From assembly GCF_002013465.1 (NCBI RefSeq), contig NZ_MAFC01000021.1, positions 62,001 through 126,000 of the forward strand: 64,000 nt of DNA. The letters run 5' to 3'. The notes under the pieces are model-generated. The model was not told the origin of the DNA. It searched no databases and saw only the letters and a list, made by a program, of their open reading frames with translations. Both the position numbers and the translations under genes were made by a program. Of the stretch, positions 39,291 to 48,730 are shown in pieces; the first letter of the stretch is position 1; each line of letters opens with the position of its first letter. This DNA is from Mycobacterium sp. D16R12 (GTDB taxonomy: Bacteria; Actinomycetota; Actinomycetes; Mycobacteriales; Mycobacteriaceae).

Positions 39291-40317
39291 TTTTGAAGGA
39301 GCACCTGCCCTTCGACGGGTCGGGCGGTCCACCGAACGGGATCAGCCAGTCGGTTCCGACGGGTCCGTTGACCTTGATGCGGATGGAGCAGTAGTAGATG
39401 TTGAAGAACGATCCGTAGGCACCAAGAGCGTTGAGCCGCAGGTAGTTCTCGGCCAGGTTCTCCACAACGACGTTGACGTCGGCCTTACGCTCATCCAGCC
39501 GGGTTGCCAGCTGGCGCGTCTGTTCGATGGTGCCCTTGATGTACGGGCGAGTGTCCTTGAGTACCGATTCCAGCGATGAGGCCGTCGAAGCGAGTGGCGG
39601 TAGCGCGCCGGCCACCACATCGCGCTGTTGCGCCAGGCCCGAGACGAGCTGCTGCAGCTGGTCGACGCTCGAAGAGAACTGGCCACTCTTTGAGTCGACG
39701 GTACCCAGCACGTCGTTGAGGTGGTTGATCACATCGCCGATGAGCTGATCGCGTTCGGCCAATCCCGAGGTGAACGAGGATGTATCGCCCAGCAGCTGGG
39801 AGAGCGTTCCCCCTTGCCCCTGCAGGATCTGGATGAACGCGTTGCTGATCTCGTTGACCTTCGCGGCATCAAATCCCTTGAGCACGGGCCGAAGTCCGCC
39901 GAGCAGCGCATCCAGATCGAGAGCGGGCTGCGTGTGCTCCTTGTCCAGCGTCCCTCCGTCGGGCAGCTTGCGCAGCTCTCCAGGTCCCGATGAGATCTCC
40001 AGATACCGGTCACCGACCAGGTTCTCGTATCTGACGATCGCCCGGCTGGAGCTGTAGAGCTGGTACTTCGAATCGACGTCGAAGGTGACCTCGACAGTGT
40101 TGTCGGGATTGAGCGATACGTCGTTGACGCGGCCCACCGGCACGCCGGCAATGCGGACCTTCTGGCCGGACCGCAAGTCGGATGCCGTGGTGAAGATTGC
40201 GTGATACCGCTTGCCGGAACCGAATCGGAACTCACCGAAGGTGATGATCAGTCCCGCCGCCACCAGCAGCATCACCACGGTGAAGACGACGACCTTGATC
40301 TGTGTACCGCGCACCAT
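39283..40317 (-). CDS. mce4B: Mce family protein Mce4B
   Basis: 344 residues. Membrane helix (VVVFTVVMLLVAAGLIITFGEF), Mce domain (about 35-110; ASDLRSGQKVRIAGVPVGRVND) and a helical C-terminal domain ending CSIRIKVNGPVGTDWLIPFG. ATG 40317 overlaps the mce4A stop by one base. Equivalent to Rv3498c. Confidence 0.94.
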   Translation of the reverse strand: MVRGTQIKVVVFTVVMLLVAAGLIITFGEFRFGSGKRYHAIFTTASDLRSGQKVRIAGVPVGRVNDVSLNPDNTVEVTFDVDSKYQLYSSSRAIVRYENLVGDRYLEISSGPGELRKLPDGGTLDKEHTQPALDLDALLGGLRPVLKGFDAAKVNEISNAFIQILQGQGGTLSQLLGDTSSFTSGLAERDQLIGDVINHLNDVLGTVDSKSGQFSSSVDQLQQLVSGLAQQRDVVAGALPPLASTASSLESVLKDTRPYIKGTIEQTRQLATRLDERKADVNVVVENLAENYLRLNALGAYGSFFNIYYCSIRIKVNGPVGTDWLIPFGGPPDPSKGRCSFKNE

Positions 40318-41516
40318 CAGAACTCACTTCGCTTCGCGAAGGCACCGTTGTAGAGGTACTGCAGAGTATCGGGGGCGTTGACTTGCAGCTCTTCCAATGG
40401 CTTGTACGGGATGTACGCGTTGTCGGTCACCAGGAAGGGCGATCGGTACCACGAGCCGTTTTGCGCCTTGGTCGGAATATTCGGTAGGCCACGGCAATTG
40501 GGTCCACCGGAGCCGTTCACGATGGGCAGGCTGTCCGGATAGGTGTACACCGGCGCGCCGAGCGGAAAGCTGTTGCTCAGGAACAGACCGGGCCGCACAC
40601 CGCCGATGAGCGGGGTGAAGGTCACCAATGCCTTGGAGATCGCCTGCAGCGTGCAGGGAATCTCCGGCGAGTATCTGCCGAGCAGCGTGATAGGAGCGCG
40701 CAGCCGTTGCAGCGCCGCGGTGAGGTCCTTCTCGGCCGGGGCGAGGGTTTCGTATCCGTTGTTACCCAGCCCAATCGCCGCAAGCAGTGTGGCCTTGAGA
40801 TCCTGCTGTTGATCCACGATGGTGCGGCTCAGCGTCGGCAGATTATCGAGGATGCGCACGATGTTCGGCGCGGCATCGCCGTAGATCTGCCCCACCTGTC
40901 CGGCCTTCTGGAAATCCTGTTGCAGAGTAGGAAGTTTGGGATTCAACTGATCTAGGTACTGGTCGAGCTCGATGAGGCCCTGGCCGAAATTGTCCCCGTT
41001 ACCGCGCAACCCTTCGCCGACGGCGGTCAGGGTGGCGTTGAGATTGACCGGGTCGATCTTTCCGAGCAGTCGGGTCAGGTTCTCGAACACTGTGTTGACT
41101 TCCAGGGCCACCGCCTCGGCGGTCACCGTCGCCCCCGGCCTCAGTGACGAGCTCGACGGCTGTTGCGGGGCAAGAAATTCCACCGACTTCGCGCCGAAGA
41201 CGGTGGTACCCGCGATGCGCACCGTGGCATTGGATGGAATCAGCCGCAGGTCCTTGGCATTGACCGCGAGCTCCAACTTGGCCTGTTCGTTGGCATAGGA
41301 GATCGACTTGACCTTGCCGATCTGCAGTCCGTGGAACTTGACCTTGCCGCCCTCCTCCATCACCAGGCCCGCGCGGGGCGAGACGACAGTGATGGCCTTG
41401 GTGTCGGCAAAGGCGTCGTTGTACGCCAGGTAGGTCAACACAGTCAGCGCCACCAACACGGCGGCGAGCACCGTGCCGGCTAGCCGGACAGACCGGCGCG
41501 ACGAGTCTCCTGACAT
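40317..41516 (-). CDS. mce4A: Mce family protein Mce4A
   Basis: 399 residues. Membrane helix (LAGTVLAAVLVALTVLTYLAY), Mce domain (about 35-112; SPRAGLVMEEGGKVKFHGLQIGKV) and helical Cter_Mce domain. ATG 41516 (MSGDSSRRSVR) lies 7 bases after yrbE4B; a 49-codon upstream extension inside yrbE4B is rejected. Equivalent to Rv3499c. Confidence 0.94.
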   Translation of the reverse strand: MSGDSSRRSVRLAGTVLAAVLVALTVLTYLAYNDAFADTKAITVVSPRAGLVMEEGGKVKFHGLQIGKVKSISYANEQAKLELAVNAKDLRLIPSNATVRIAGTTVFGAKSVEFLAPQQPSSSSLRPGATVTAEAVALEVNTVFENLTRLLGKIDPVNLNATLTAVGEGLRGNGDNFGQGLIELDQYLDQLNPKLPTLQQDFQKAGQVGQIYGDAAPNIVRILDNLPTLSRTIVDQQQDLKATLLAAIGLGNNGYETLAPAEKDLTAALQRLRAPITLLGRYSPEIPCTLQAISKALVTFTPLIGGVRPGLFLSNSFPLGAPVYTYPDSLPIVNGSGGPNCRGLPNIPTKAQNGSWYRSPFLVTDNAYIPYKPLEELQVNAPDTLQYLYNGAFAKRSEF

Positions 41517-41523
41517 GTGGTTC

Positions 41524-42384
41524 CTAGCCCGAGAGATTGAAGTTGCCGGACCCGCCGTAGACGGCAAGTGAGATGAACAGGGTGACAAGCACAACCACGA
41601 TGAGGGAGGTACGTACGGCCTGGCCGACCGCGACACCCACGCCCACCGGGCCGCCGGAGGCATTGAATCCGTAGTTGGTATGCACGAGCATCACGACCAC
41701 CGACATGACGATCGCCTGCAGGAACGACCACAGCAGATCGGTGGGCACCAAGAAGGTGTTGAAGTAGTGGTCGTACACGCCCGGGGACTGGCCGTTGATG
41801 ATCACGGTGGTGGCGCGCGATGCGAAGAACGCCGCCAGCACCGACAGTGAATACAGCGGCACGATGGCGATGAGCCCGGCCACCAAGCGGGTGGACACCA
41901 GATACGAAACCGCATGGACCGCCATGGTTTCCAGCGCGTCGATCTCCTCCGAGACACGCATGGCGCCAAGCTGCGCAGTCGTTCCGGCGCCGATCGTGGC
42001 CGCCATCGCGATGCCTGCCACCACCGGAGCGACGATGCGCACATTCAGGAAGGCGGAAAGGAAGCCGGTGAGCGCCTCGATTCCGATATTGCCCAGCGAG
42101 GAATAGCCCTGTACCGCGATGACGCCACCGGAGGCCAGGGTAAGAAAGACTGCCACGCCGACAGTGCCACCGATCATCACCAGGGCACCGGTGCCCATGG
42201 TGATCTCGGCGAGCACCCGGATGGTTTCCTTGCGGTATTTCGTCAGCGCCGCAGGGATGTAGCTCAGCGACTGCGCGTAGAAAAGTGCCTGCTCACCGAA
42301 TTTATCGAACGAGCGTCCCAGACCACGCATATACCGAACGGTATAGGAGGTCACGGTGTGCGTCGAAAGATACGGTCCGGTCAC
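41524..42384 (-). CDS. yrbE4B: MlaE/YrbE permease YrbE4B
   Basis: 286-residue integral membrane permease of the Mce4 ABC-type importer, partner of YrbE4A and of the MceG ATPase encoded elsewhere. Several helices; the coupling-helix segment AQLGAMRVSEEIDALETMAV contacts the ATPase. GTG 42384 overlaps the yrbE4A stop by one base (TAGTG). Equivalent to Rv3500c. Confidence 0.93.
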   Translation of the reverse strand: MTGPYLSTHTVTSYTVRYMRGLGRSFDKFGEQALFYAQSLSYIPAALTKYRKETIRVLAEITMGTGALVMIGGTVGVAVFLTLASGGVIAVQGYSSLGNIGIEALTGFLSAFLNVRIVAPVVAGIAMAATIGAGTTAQLGAMRVSEEIDALETMAVHAVSYLVSTRLVAGLIAIVPLYSLSVLAAFFASRATTVIINGQSPGVYDHYFNTFLVPTDLLWSFLQAIVMSVVVMLVHTNYGFNASGGPVGVGVAVGQAVRTSLIVVVLVTLFISLAVYGGSGNFNLSG

Positions 42385-43151
42385 TAGTGCTTCACCAGGA
42401 CCCGCACGCCGATGGCCGTCATGACCACGTTGATGACGAACAAACAAATGAAGGAGTAGACGACGGTCTCGTTGACCGCATCGCCGACGCCCTTGGGTCC
42501 GCCCTTGACGGTGAGCCCGCGATAACAGCCGACAAGGCCCGCGAAGATGCCGAACAGGAAGGCCTTGACCTCAGAGATCATCAGCTCGCCCAGACCGGTG
42601 AGCACCGTCAGGCCGTTGATGAAGGCGCCGGGGTTAACCCCCTGCAGGAACACCGAGAACACGTAGCCGCCGACCATGCCGATGGCACACACCAGGCCGT
42701 TGAGCAGCAGCGCGACGAACGTCGACGCCAGCACCCGCGGCACCACGAGCCGCTGGATCGGATCGATGCCCAGCACCTGCATCGCGTCGATCTCTTCGCG
42801 AATGGTCCGGGCACCCAGGTCGGCGCAGATCGCCGTGGCACCGGCGCCCGCGACCACGAGCACCGTCACCACCGGGCCGAGCTGCGTCACGGTGCCGAAG
42901 GCCGTGGCGGCGCCGGATAGGTCGGCCGCGCCGATCTCGCGCAGCAGGATGTTGAGCGTGAAGGCCACCAGCACGGTGAAGGGGATGGCGACCAAGAGCG
43001 TCGGCAACAACGAGACCCGCGCGATGAACCACGTCTGATCCAGGAATTCCTGCCCCTGGAACGGGCGGCGGAAGATGTTACGGAACGTGGCCAACGACAT
43101 GGAGACGAAGCCGCCGACGGCGCGCGCCGGCGCCGCGAGCTGCTGCTTCAA
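42384..43151 (-). CDS. yrbE4A: MlaE/YrbE permease YrbE4A
   Basis: 255 residues. Permease subunit of Mce4, with CADLGARTIREEIDAMQVLGIDP as the ATPase-contacting segment. The start is placed at TTG 43151 (LKQQLAAPARAVGG) because AGGAG is 6 bases upstream and the protein then matches the usual length; an open frame to 43193 has no better site. First gene of the nine- to ten-gene mce4 operon; a KstR-type box lies about 180 bases upstream. Equivalent to Rv3501c. Confidence 0.92.
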   Translation of the reverse strand: MKQQLAAPARAVGGFVSMSLATFRNIFRRPFQGQEFLDQTWFIARVSLLPTLLVAIPFTVLVAFTLNILLREIGAADLSGAATAFGTVTQLGPVVTVLVVAGAGATAICADLGARTIREEIDAMQVLGIDPIQRLVVPRVLASTFVALLLNGLVCAIGMVGGYVFSVFLQGVNPGAFINGLTVLTGLGELMISEVKAFLFGIFAGLVGCYRGLTVKGGPKGVGDAVNETVVYSFICLFVINVVMTAIGVRVLVKH

Positions 43152-43331
43152 CCTTTGCTCCTGTCTCACACATCGTTGCCTCCGCCCGACCACCCGGTTA
43201 ACGATCGACGTGTACCTACCACGCTGTGAGGCGCATCATATTAACGAGAAAAAATTCTTAGTGTCAATTCATCATTGGGCAGGCAAATCGCACGCAGCGT
43301 CCACTTTGCGCTGGGATTTTGATGCGATATT

Positions 43332-43345
43332 TAGAACCGGTTCTA
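43332..43345. promoter_or_regulatory. KstR-type operator before yrbE4A
   Basis: TAGAACCGGTTCTA, a perfect 14-base palindrome matching T-nn-AAC-nn-GTT-nn-A, in the 225-base gap between hsd4A and yrbE4A. KstR is the TetR-family repressor of sterol catabolism, released by steroid CoA-thioesters. It should give mce4 its own sterol-inducible promoter. Confidence 0.88.
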
Positions 43346-43376
43346 ATCTTGGCCGTGCCCCGTACCGTAACGCTCG

Positions 43377-44282
43377 TTAACCTTCAGACATCAGCGCGGT
43401 CGCCGAGAACGTCCGCTTGGGGTCATGTCCAGCAAAGAAATCGGCCAACGCCGAATTCAGTGCCGACGGATCCCACGCATCCGACTCCGCAGTGAACTTC
43501 GCTTCCACTGTAGGCGCTGCCAACAAGGTCACGGTGGGTCCGTACACGATGAAGAGCTGACCGTTCACCTGCTCGGCGGCGGGCGAGGCCAGGTACCGCA
43601 CCAATGTCACGACATGTTCGGGGGAAAGAGGATCGATCGAATCCTCGGGTGCGTCGCCAAAGACGTCCGCGGTCATCGCGGTACGGGCGCGTGGAGCGAT
43701 GGCATTGGCCCGCACCCCGTAGCGTCCGAGAGCACGCGCAGCCGACAACGTCAGCGCGGTGATGCCGGCCTTGGCGGCGCCGTAGTTGGCCTGCCCCTCC
43801 GGCCCCAGCAGGCCTGCTTCAGACGACGTATTGATCAGGCGGCCGTACACCGGGGCTCCCTCAGCCTTCGACGCACCACGCCAGTAGGTGGCGGCATTGC
43901 GCGTCAACAGGAAGTGACCGCGCAAGTGCACGTGGATGACGGCGTCGAACTCCTCGTCGGACATGTTGAAGAGCATCCGGTCGCGCGTGATGCCCGCGTT
44001 GTTGACCACGACATGCAGACCGCCGAGCGATTCGGCGGTGGAGATCAGCTCATCGGCGGTCGCGCGCTCACCGATGTCACCAGCGACGGTCACGCCCTTG
44101 GACCCCACCGCGGCGATCTCGTCGAGCACATCGCTGCGCTCCAGAGCGGGCGCGATGTCGTTGACGATGACGGTCGCTCCGGATCGGGCCAGACCGATCG
44201 CCTCGGCGCGGCCGAGCCCCGCGCCGGCTCCGGTGACAATGGCGACGCGGCCACTCAGGTCGGCATCAGCAATCGCGCTCAT
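43377..44282 (-). CDS. hsd4A: Short-chain dehydrogenase Hsd4A
   Basis: 301 residues. NAD-binding GAGAGLGRAEA, NNAG, and the catalytic Ser with Tyr-x3-Lys (SSEAGLLGPEGQANYGAAKAG). In mycobacteria this enzyme (Rv3502c) is a (3R)-hydroxyacyl-CoA/17beta-hydroxysteroid dehydrogenase in sterol side-chain oxidation. The C-terminal extension of about 40 residues is typical of this type. ATG 44282. Between mce4 and the fdxD gene, all on one strand. Confidence 0.92.
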   Translation of the reverse strand: MSAIADADLSGRVAIVTGAGAGLGRAEAIGLARSGATVIVNDIAPALERSDVLDEIAAVGSKGVTVAGDIGERATADELISTAESLGGLHVVVNNAGITRDRMLFNMSDEEFDAVIHVHLRGHFLLTRNAATYWRGASKAEGAPVYGRLINTSSEAGLLGPEGQANYGAAKAGITALTLSAARALGRYGVRANAIAPRARTAMTADVFGDAPEDSIDPLSPEHVVTLVRYLASPAAEQVNGQLFIVYGPTVTLLAAPTVEAKFTAESDAWDPSALNSALADFFAGHDPKRTFSATALMSEG

Positions 44283-44376
44283 ACAAATTTCCCTTCAGTC
44301 CCATGCTTTCGACGCACCTCAATCGCGCCGGCTCCACTCCGCCAAGCGCGAGCGGGCCGGTGATTTACGAATGCCT

Positions 44377-44568
44377 CTAGTCTTTGCGAATCAATGCGGC
44401 GCGCGGACACTCCGCGATCGCCTGCTCGACCAGATCTTCCTGATCGGCCGGTACTTCCTCTTGCAGGATGACGACATAGTCGTCGTCATCGACGTCGAAC
44501 ACCTCCGGAGCGATCCCGAGACATACCAAGTTGCCTTCACAACGGTCAGGAATTACACCGACACGCAT
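44377..44568 (-). CDS. fdxD: 3Fe-4S ferredoxin FdxD
   Basis: 63-residue electron carrier. Cys10-x5-Cys16 and Cys54-Pro are the ligands of a single [3Fe-4S] cluster; the middle position of the first motif is not cysteine. Acidic, as expected for a cytochrome P450 or oxygenase redox partner. Matches Rv3503c in place and type. It is divergent from fadE26 with a KstR-type box between. Confidence 0.92.
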   Translation of the reverse strand: MRVGVIPDRCEGNLVCLGIAPEVFDVDDDDYVVILQEEVPADQEDLVEQAIAECPRAALIRKD

Positions 44569-44719
44569 TGGAAACCTCTTTCCGGCTCCATGAGCCGACT
44601 TCGTCGTCTAGCTGGGCTGTATCGCCAGACTACGACACGTGACCCACGACACAACCCTGGTGACGCCAGGATCTCTGGGCTGAGTTTCTGCCATAGCGCC
44701 GCGTCTGGACTCCTTAGAC

Positions 44720-44733
44720 TAGAACGTGTTACA
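44720..44733. promoter_or_regulatory. KstR-type operator between fdxD and fadE26
   Basis: TAGAACGTGTTACA, matching T-nn-AAC-nn-GTT-nn-A. Lies 53 bases before fadE26 and 151 bases before fdxD, so it can serve both divergent units. Confidence 0.88.
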
Positions 44734-44786
44734 ACTCTTGTGTCAACGTGGGTCACACCTGAGGGCCACGGCAGCGGAGGTCACAC

Positions 44787-45965
44787 ATGCATATCGCCTA
44801 CACGCCCGAGCAGGAAGAGCTGCGCCGCGAGCTACGCGCGTACTTCGACACATTGCTGACCCCGGAGCGGCGCGAGGCCCTCGCGTCGAATCAGGGTGAG
44901 TACGGCAGCGGCAACGTTTATCGCGAGACCGTCGAGCAGATGGGTGCCGATGGCTGGCTGGCCCTCGGCTGGCCCGAGGAATTCGGCGGTCAGGGTCGGC
45001 CTGTGATGGATCAGCTGATCTTCACCGACGAGGCCGCGATCGCCGGCGCCCCGGTGCCGTTCCTGACCATCAACAGCGTCGCACCGACGATCATGCACTT
45101 CGGCTCCGACGAGCAGAAGAAGTTCTTCCTGCCGAAGATTGCCGCGGGCAAGCTGCACTTCTCCATCGGCTACTCCGAGCCGGGCGCCGGTACCGATCTC
45201 GCCTCGCTGCGTACATCGGCCGTCCGCGACGGTGATGACTACATCATCAATGGTCAGAAGATGTGGACCAGCCTCATCGAGTACGCCGACTACATCTGGC
45301 TGGCGGTGCGTACCAACACCGAGGTCAAGAAGCATCGCGGTATCTCCATGCTGATCGTGCCCACCACCGCCGAGGGCTTCTCGTACACCAAGGTCCGCAC
45401 CATGGCCGGGCCCGGCACCAGCGCCACCTACTACCAAGATGTGCGTGTGCCGGTGACAAGCCGAGTCGGTGAGGAGAACGCGGGCTGGAAACTGGTGACC
45501 AACCAGCTGAATCATGAGCGGGTGGCTCTCGTCTCCTCGGCGCCGATCATCACCGCTCTGCGCGAAGTACGCGAGTGGGCGCAGAACACCAAGGGCCCGG
45601 GCGGCCGGATCATCGATGCCGAATGGGTTCAGCTGAACCTGGCGCGAGTGCACGCCAAGGTCGAATACCTCAAGCTCATCAACTGGGAACTGGCCTCCAA
45701 CACCGATGCCGCTCCCTCCCCCGCCGACGCCTCCGCCACGAAGGTCTTCGGCACCGAGTTGGCCACCGAGGCCTACCGCCTTCTCATGGAGGTTCTCGGG
45801 ACGGCGGCAACGCTGCGTCAGGACTCCCCGGGCGCGCAGCTACGCGGCCGCGTCGAGCGGATGCACCGGGCCTGCTTGATCCTCACATTCGGCGGCGGCA
45901 CCAACGAGGTTCAACGCGACATCATCGCGATGACCGCCCTCGGCCAGCCTGCCGCAACACGCTAG
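44787..45965 (+). CDS. fadE26: Acyl-CoA dehydrogenase FadE26 (ChsE4)
   Basis: 392-residue acyl-CoA dehydrogenase fold. It has GYSEPGAGTDLASLRT, the FAD/substrate segment INGQKMWTS, and a C-terminal FGGGTNEVQRDIIA. With FadE27 it forms the alpha2beta2 ChsE4-ChsE5 enzyme acting on cholesterol side-chain CoA thioesters, FAD sites being shared between the unlike subunits. GGAGG precedes ATG 44787. Gap of 16 bases to fadE27. Confidence 0.93.
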   Translation: MHIAYTPEQEELRRELRAYFDTLLTPERREALASNQGEYGSGNVYRETVEQMGADGWLALGWPEEFGGQGRPVMDQLIFTDEAAIAGAPVPFLTINSVAPTIMHFGSDEQKKFFLPKIAAGKLHFSIGYSEPGAGTDLASLRTSAVRDGDDYIINGQKMWTSLIEYADYIWLAVRTNTEVKKHRGISMLIVPTTAEGFSYTKVRTMAGPGTSATYYQDVRVPVTSRVGEENAGWKLVTNQLNHERVALVSSAPIITALREVREWAQNTKGPGGRIIDAEWVQLNLARVHAKVEYLKLINWELASNTDAAPSPADASATKVFGTELATEAYRLLMEVLGTAATLRQDSPGAQLRGRVERMHRACLILTFGGGTNEVQRDIIAMTALGQPAATR

Positions 45966-45981
45966 AAGGGACTGCACTGCA

Positions 45982-47079
45982 ATGGATTTCTCCCTTACCG
46001 AGGCACAGACCGACCTCGCCGGTCTGACCCGCACCATCGCGTCGGCGATCAGCACGCCGGAGCGTCAGAAGGAACTCGACAAGCAGGACAGCCGGTACGA
46101 CTGGCAGCTGTGGACCAAGCTAATCGAGGCGGACATCCTGTCCACCGCGGCCCCCGAATCGTTGGGCGGCGGCGGATTCGGCGTTCTCGAGCAGTCGTCG
46201 ATTCTCGTCGAGCTGGGCCGCGAACTGGCCGCCGTACCGTACCTGGAGTCAGTGGTGCTCGCGGCGGGTGCGCTCGCGGTGTTCGGTTCCGAGGCGCTGC
46301 AGAACGATTGGGCCGCACCCGCCGTCGCCGGCAAGAAGGTGCTGACCATCGCGCTCGATGGCGAGCCTGGCGAGGGACCGGTGGCCGCCCGCACCGAAGG
46401 TGCCGGCTATGTCCTGACCGGCAATCGCGTCCTGGTGCCGTTCGGCGTCGAGGCCGATGCGTACCTGGTGTCTGCCGAGACCGAGACCGGCACCGCGGTG
46501 TTTCTGGTGGCCGCCGACGACACCGGCGTCACCCAAGAGACCTTGCACACCACCGGTAAGGACAGTTCCGCGGAGCTCATCTTGTCCGAGGTTTCCGTTC
46601 CGGCCGACCGCAAGGTCGGTGGCGCGGATGTCGTGGAGTGGCTCCGACTTCGGGAATCCTTGGGCCACAGCGCCTATCAGCTTGGTGTGCTGGAGCGGGC
46701 GCTGGAGCTGACCGCCGACTACGCGCGCACTCGCGAGCAGTTCGGCAAGCCGATCGGTGGCTTCCAGGCGGTGGCCCAGCGGCTGGCCGACGGCTACATC
46801 GATGTCAAGGGTTTGCGCCTCACCTTGTGGCAGGCTGCTTGGCGGGTCTCGGAAGATCTACCCGCCGACGTCGACGTCGCGACAGCCAAGTTCTGGGCCT
46901 CCGATGCCGGTCATCGTGTCGCGCACACCGCGGTCCACGTACACGGCGGCGTGGGCATCGACGAAGACCATCCGGTGCATCGCTACTTCCTGGCCGCCAA
47001 GCGGGGCGAATTCGCCTCCGGCAGCGCGACGGAGCAGCTGCGCCGCATCGGGCGCGAGCTCGCCGACACGCCTGCCTAG
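45982..47079 (+). CDS. fadE27: Acyl-CoA dehydrogenase FadE27 (ChsE5)
   Basis: 365 residues; partner subunit of FadE26. Contains YARTREQFGKPIGGFQAVAQRLAD and HVHGGVGIDEDHPVHRYFL near the C-terminus. The central beta domain is short, as in the beta subunits of steroid heteromeric dehydrogenases. ATG 45982 with GAAGGGA upstream. Confidence 0.93.
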   Translation: MDFSLTEAQTDLAGLTRTIASAISTPERQKELDKQDSRYDWQLWTKLIEADILSTAAPESLGGGGFGVLEQSSILVELGRELAAVPYLESVVLAAGALAVFGSEALQNDWAAPAVAGKKVLTIALDGEPGEGPVAARTEGAGYVLTGNRVLVPFGVEADAYLVSAETETGTAVFLVAADDTGVTQETLHTTGKDSSAELILSEVSVPADRKVGGADVVEWLRLRESLGHSAYQLGVLERALELTADYARTREQFGKPIGGFQAVAQRLADGYIDVKGLRLTLWQAAWRVSEDLPADVDVATAKFWASDAGHRVAHTAVHVHGGVGIDEDHPVHRYFLAAKRGEFASGSATEQLRRIGRELADTPA

Positions 47080-47086
47080 TATTCCA

Positions 47087-48634
47087 GTGGTGACTACCAC
47101 CCCTGAGGACGCAACGGTCACTCAGCTGCTGGCGAGCCTGGCCGATGTCACGGACCGGGGGCTGCACTTCGAGGGCTCGTTCACGTCCTGGCATGACCAT
47201 GTGGCCGAAAGTCGCCGCCTGGCTTCGGTATTACGCGCACGCCTGGATCTCTCGAAGCCCCCGCATATCGGTGTGCTGTTGGAGAACACACCGGCGTTCT
47301 CGTATCTGTTGGGCGCCGCCGCACTCGGCGGGCTGGTACTGGTGGGCCTCAATCCCACGCGGCGCGGCAGCGCGTTGCGGCGAGATGTCGCGCTGGCGGA
47401 CTGTCAGCTGATACTCACCGATTCGGCGAGCGCTCCCCTGCTGGACGGCGTCGACTACGTCGACATCGATTCCCTCGCTGGGCAATCCGCAGCGCTGGTA
47501 GACGTTCCCGATGTTCGGCCGGATGACCTGTTCATGCTCATCTTCACTTCGGGTACCAGCGGCGACCCCAAGGCCGTCCAGATCACCCACGCCAAGGTTG
47601 CCTCTGCGGGAATCATGCTGTCCTCGCGCTTCGGCCTCGGTACCGCGGACGTCTGTTACCTATCGATGCCGATGTTCCATTCCAACGCGGTGCTCGCGGG
47701 GTGGTCGGTTGCCCTCGCCGCAGGAGCGTCGATTGCACTGCGACGCAAATTCTCCGCGTCGAGCTTCCTCGACGACGTCCGCAGGTACGGAGCGACGTAT
47801 GCCAACTACGTCGGCAAGCCCATGTCGTATGTGCTGGCGACACCGGCACAGCCCGATGACGCCGAGAACCCTTTGAAGATCATGTACGGCAACGAAGCCG
47901 CCGCCGGGGACACCGATCGATTCGCACAACGATTCGGCGCATTCGTTATCGACGGATTTGGATCGACCGAGGGCGGCGTCGCGCTGGGGTGGGCACCCGG
48001 CACTCCCCCGGGCGCGATAGGGCCGCTCCCTGCTGATGTCCGCATTCTGGACATCGAGACCGGACAGCCCTGTCCCCCGGCAATTTTCGACGGTAGCGGC
48101 AAGGTGGTGAATGCCGAGCAGGCCACCGGCGAGCTGGTGAACATCGCGGGGCCCGGACGATTCACCGGCTACTACAAGAACCCCGAAGCAGATGCCGAAC
48201 GCATGGTCGGGGGTAAGTACCGCAGCGGCGATCTCGCCTACGCCGACGAGAACGGATACGTGTATTTCGCCGGACGCCTGGGCGACTGGCTGCGCGTCGA
48301 CGGTGAGAATCTGGGCACCGCCCCCATCGAGCGGGTACTACTGCGTCATCCGGACATCACCGAGGTCGCCGTCTACGGCATCCCAGACCCCACCGTGGGC
48401 GACAGGGTGATGGCGGCACTGGTGGTAAATAATGGTTTCCAGGTAGCGGAACTCGGTGAATTCCTGTCCGCCCAAGAGGATCTCGGCCCCAAACAGTGGC
48501 CCTCGTTTGTCAGGGTGAGCCAGACTCTGCCACGTACCGCGACATTCAAGGTGATCAAGCGGCAGCTATCCGCCGAGGCGTTGGAGACCAGCGACCCGCT
48601 GTGGCGGCTCACTGGGAGCACCTACGTCCCCTAA
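47087..48634 (+). CDS. fadD17: Acyl-CoA synthetase FadD17
   Basis: 515-residue ANL-family ligase that makes a side-chain or fatty acyl-CoA through an acyl-adenylate. P-loop LIFTSGTSGDPK, then YGNEAAAGDT and GFGSTEGG, and YRSGDLAYADENGYVYFAGRLGDWLRVDGENL. It starts at one of two adjacent GTGs (47087 or 47090), 7-10 bases after fadE27; the frame is open further upstream but there it runs through fadE27. The final catalytic lysine lies in RTATFKVIKRQL. Equivalent to Rv3506. Confidence 0.92.
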   Translation: MVTTTPEDATVTQLLASLADVTDRGLHFEGSFTSWHDHVAESRRLASVLRARLDLSKPPHIGVLLENTPAFSYLLGAAALGGLVLVGLNPTRRGSALRRDVALADCQLILTDSASAPLLDGVDYVDIDSLAGQSAALVDVPDVRPDDLFMLIFTSGTSGDPKAVQITHAKVASAGIMLSSRFGLGTADVCYLSMPMFHSNAVLAGWSVALAAGASIALRRKFSASSFLDDVRRYGATYANYVGKPMSYVLATPAQPDDAENPLKIMYGNEAAAGDTDRFAQRFGAFVIDGFGSTEGGVALGWAPGTPPGAIGPLPADVRILDIETGQPCPPAIFDGSGKVVNAEQATGELVNIAGPGRFTGYYKNPEADAERMVGGKYRSGDLAYADENGYVYFAGRLGDWLRVDGENLGTAPIERVLLRHPDITEVAVYGIPDPTVGDRVMAALVVNNGFQVAELGEFLSAQEDLGPKQWPSFVRVSQTLPRTATFKVIKRQLSAEALETSDPLWRLTGSTYVP

Positions 48635-48640
48635 CACCGC

Positions 48641-48696
48641 CGAGTGTGCGGATAGTGTCGAAATCTCGTCGATATTCGACACTATCCGCACACTCG
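48641..48696. repeat. Left 56-nt perfect palindrome flanking the DUF559 gene
   Basis: Two 22-base perfect inverted arms (48641-48662 and 48675-48696, beginning CGAGTGTGCGG) around a 12-base centre ATCTCGTCGATA. Begins 6 bases after the fadD17 stop. A near copy lies on the other side of the DUF559 gene. Confidence 0.95.
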
Positions 48697-48730
48697 AGAG
48701 GCTGTCGGTGGTCGGTGTAAGGCTGTCACC

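Noticed and set aside
46757..47086. Extended start of fadD17 inside fadE27
   Set aside because: The extra 110 residues are fadE27 read in another frame; paired GTGs at 47087/47090 match the family start.
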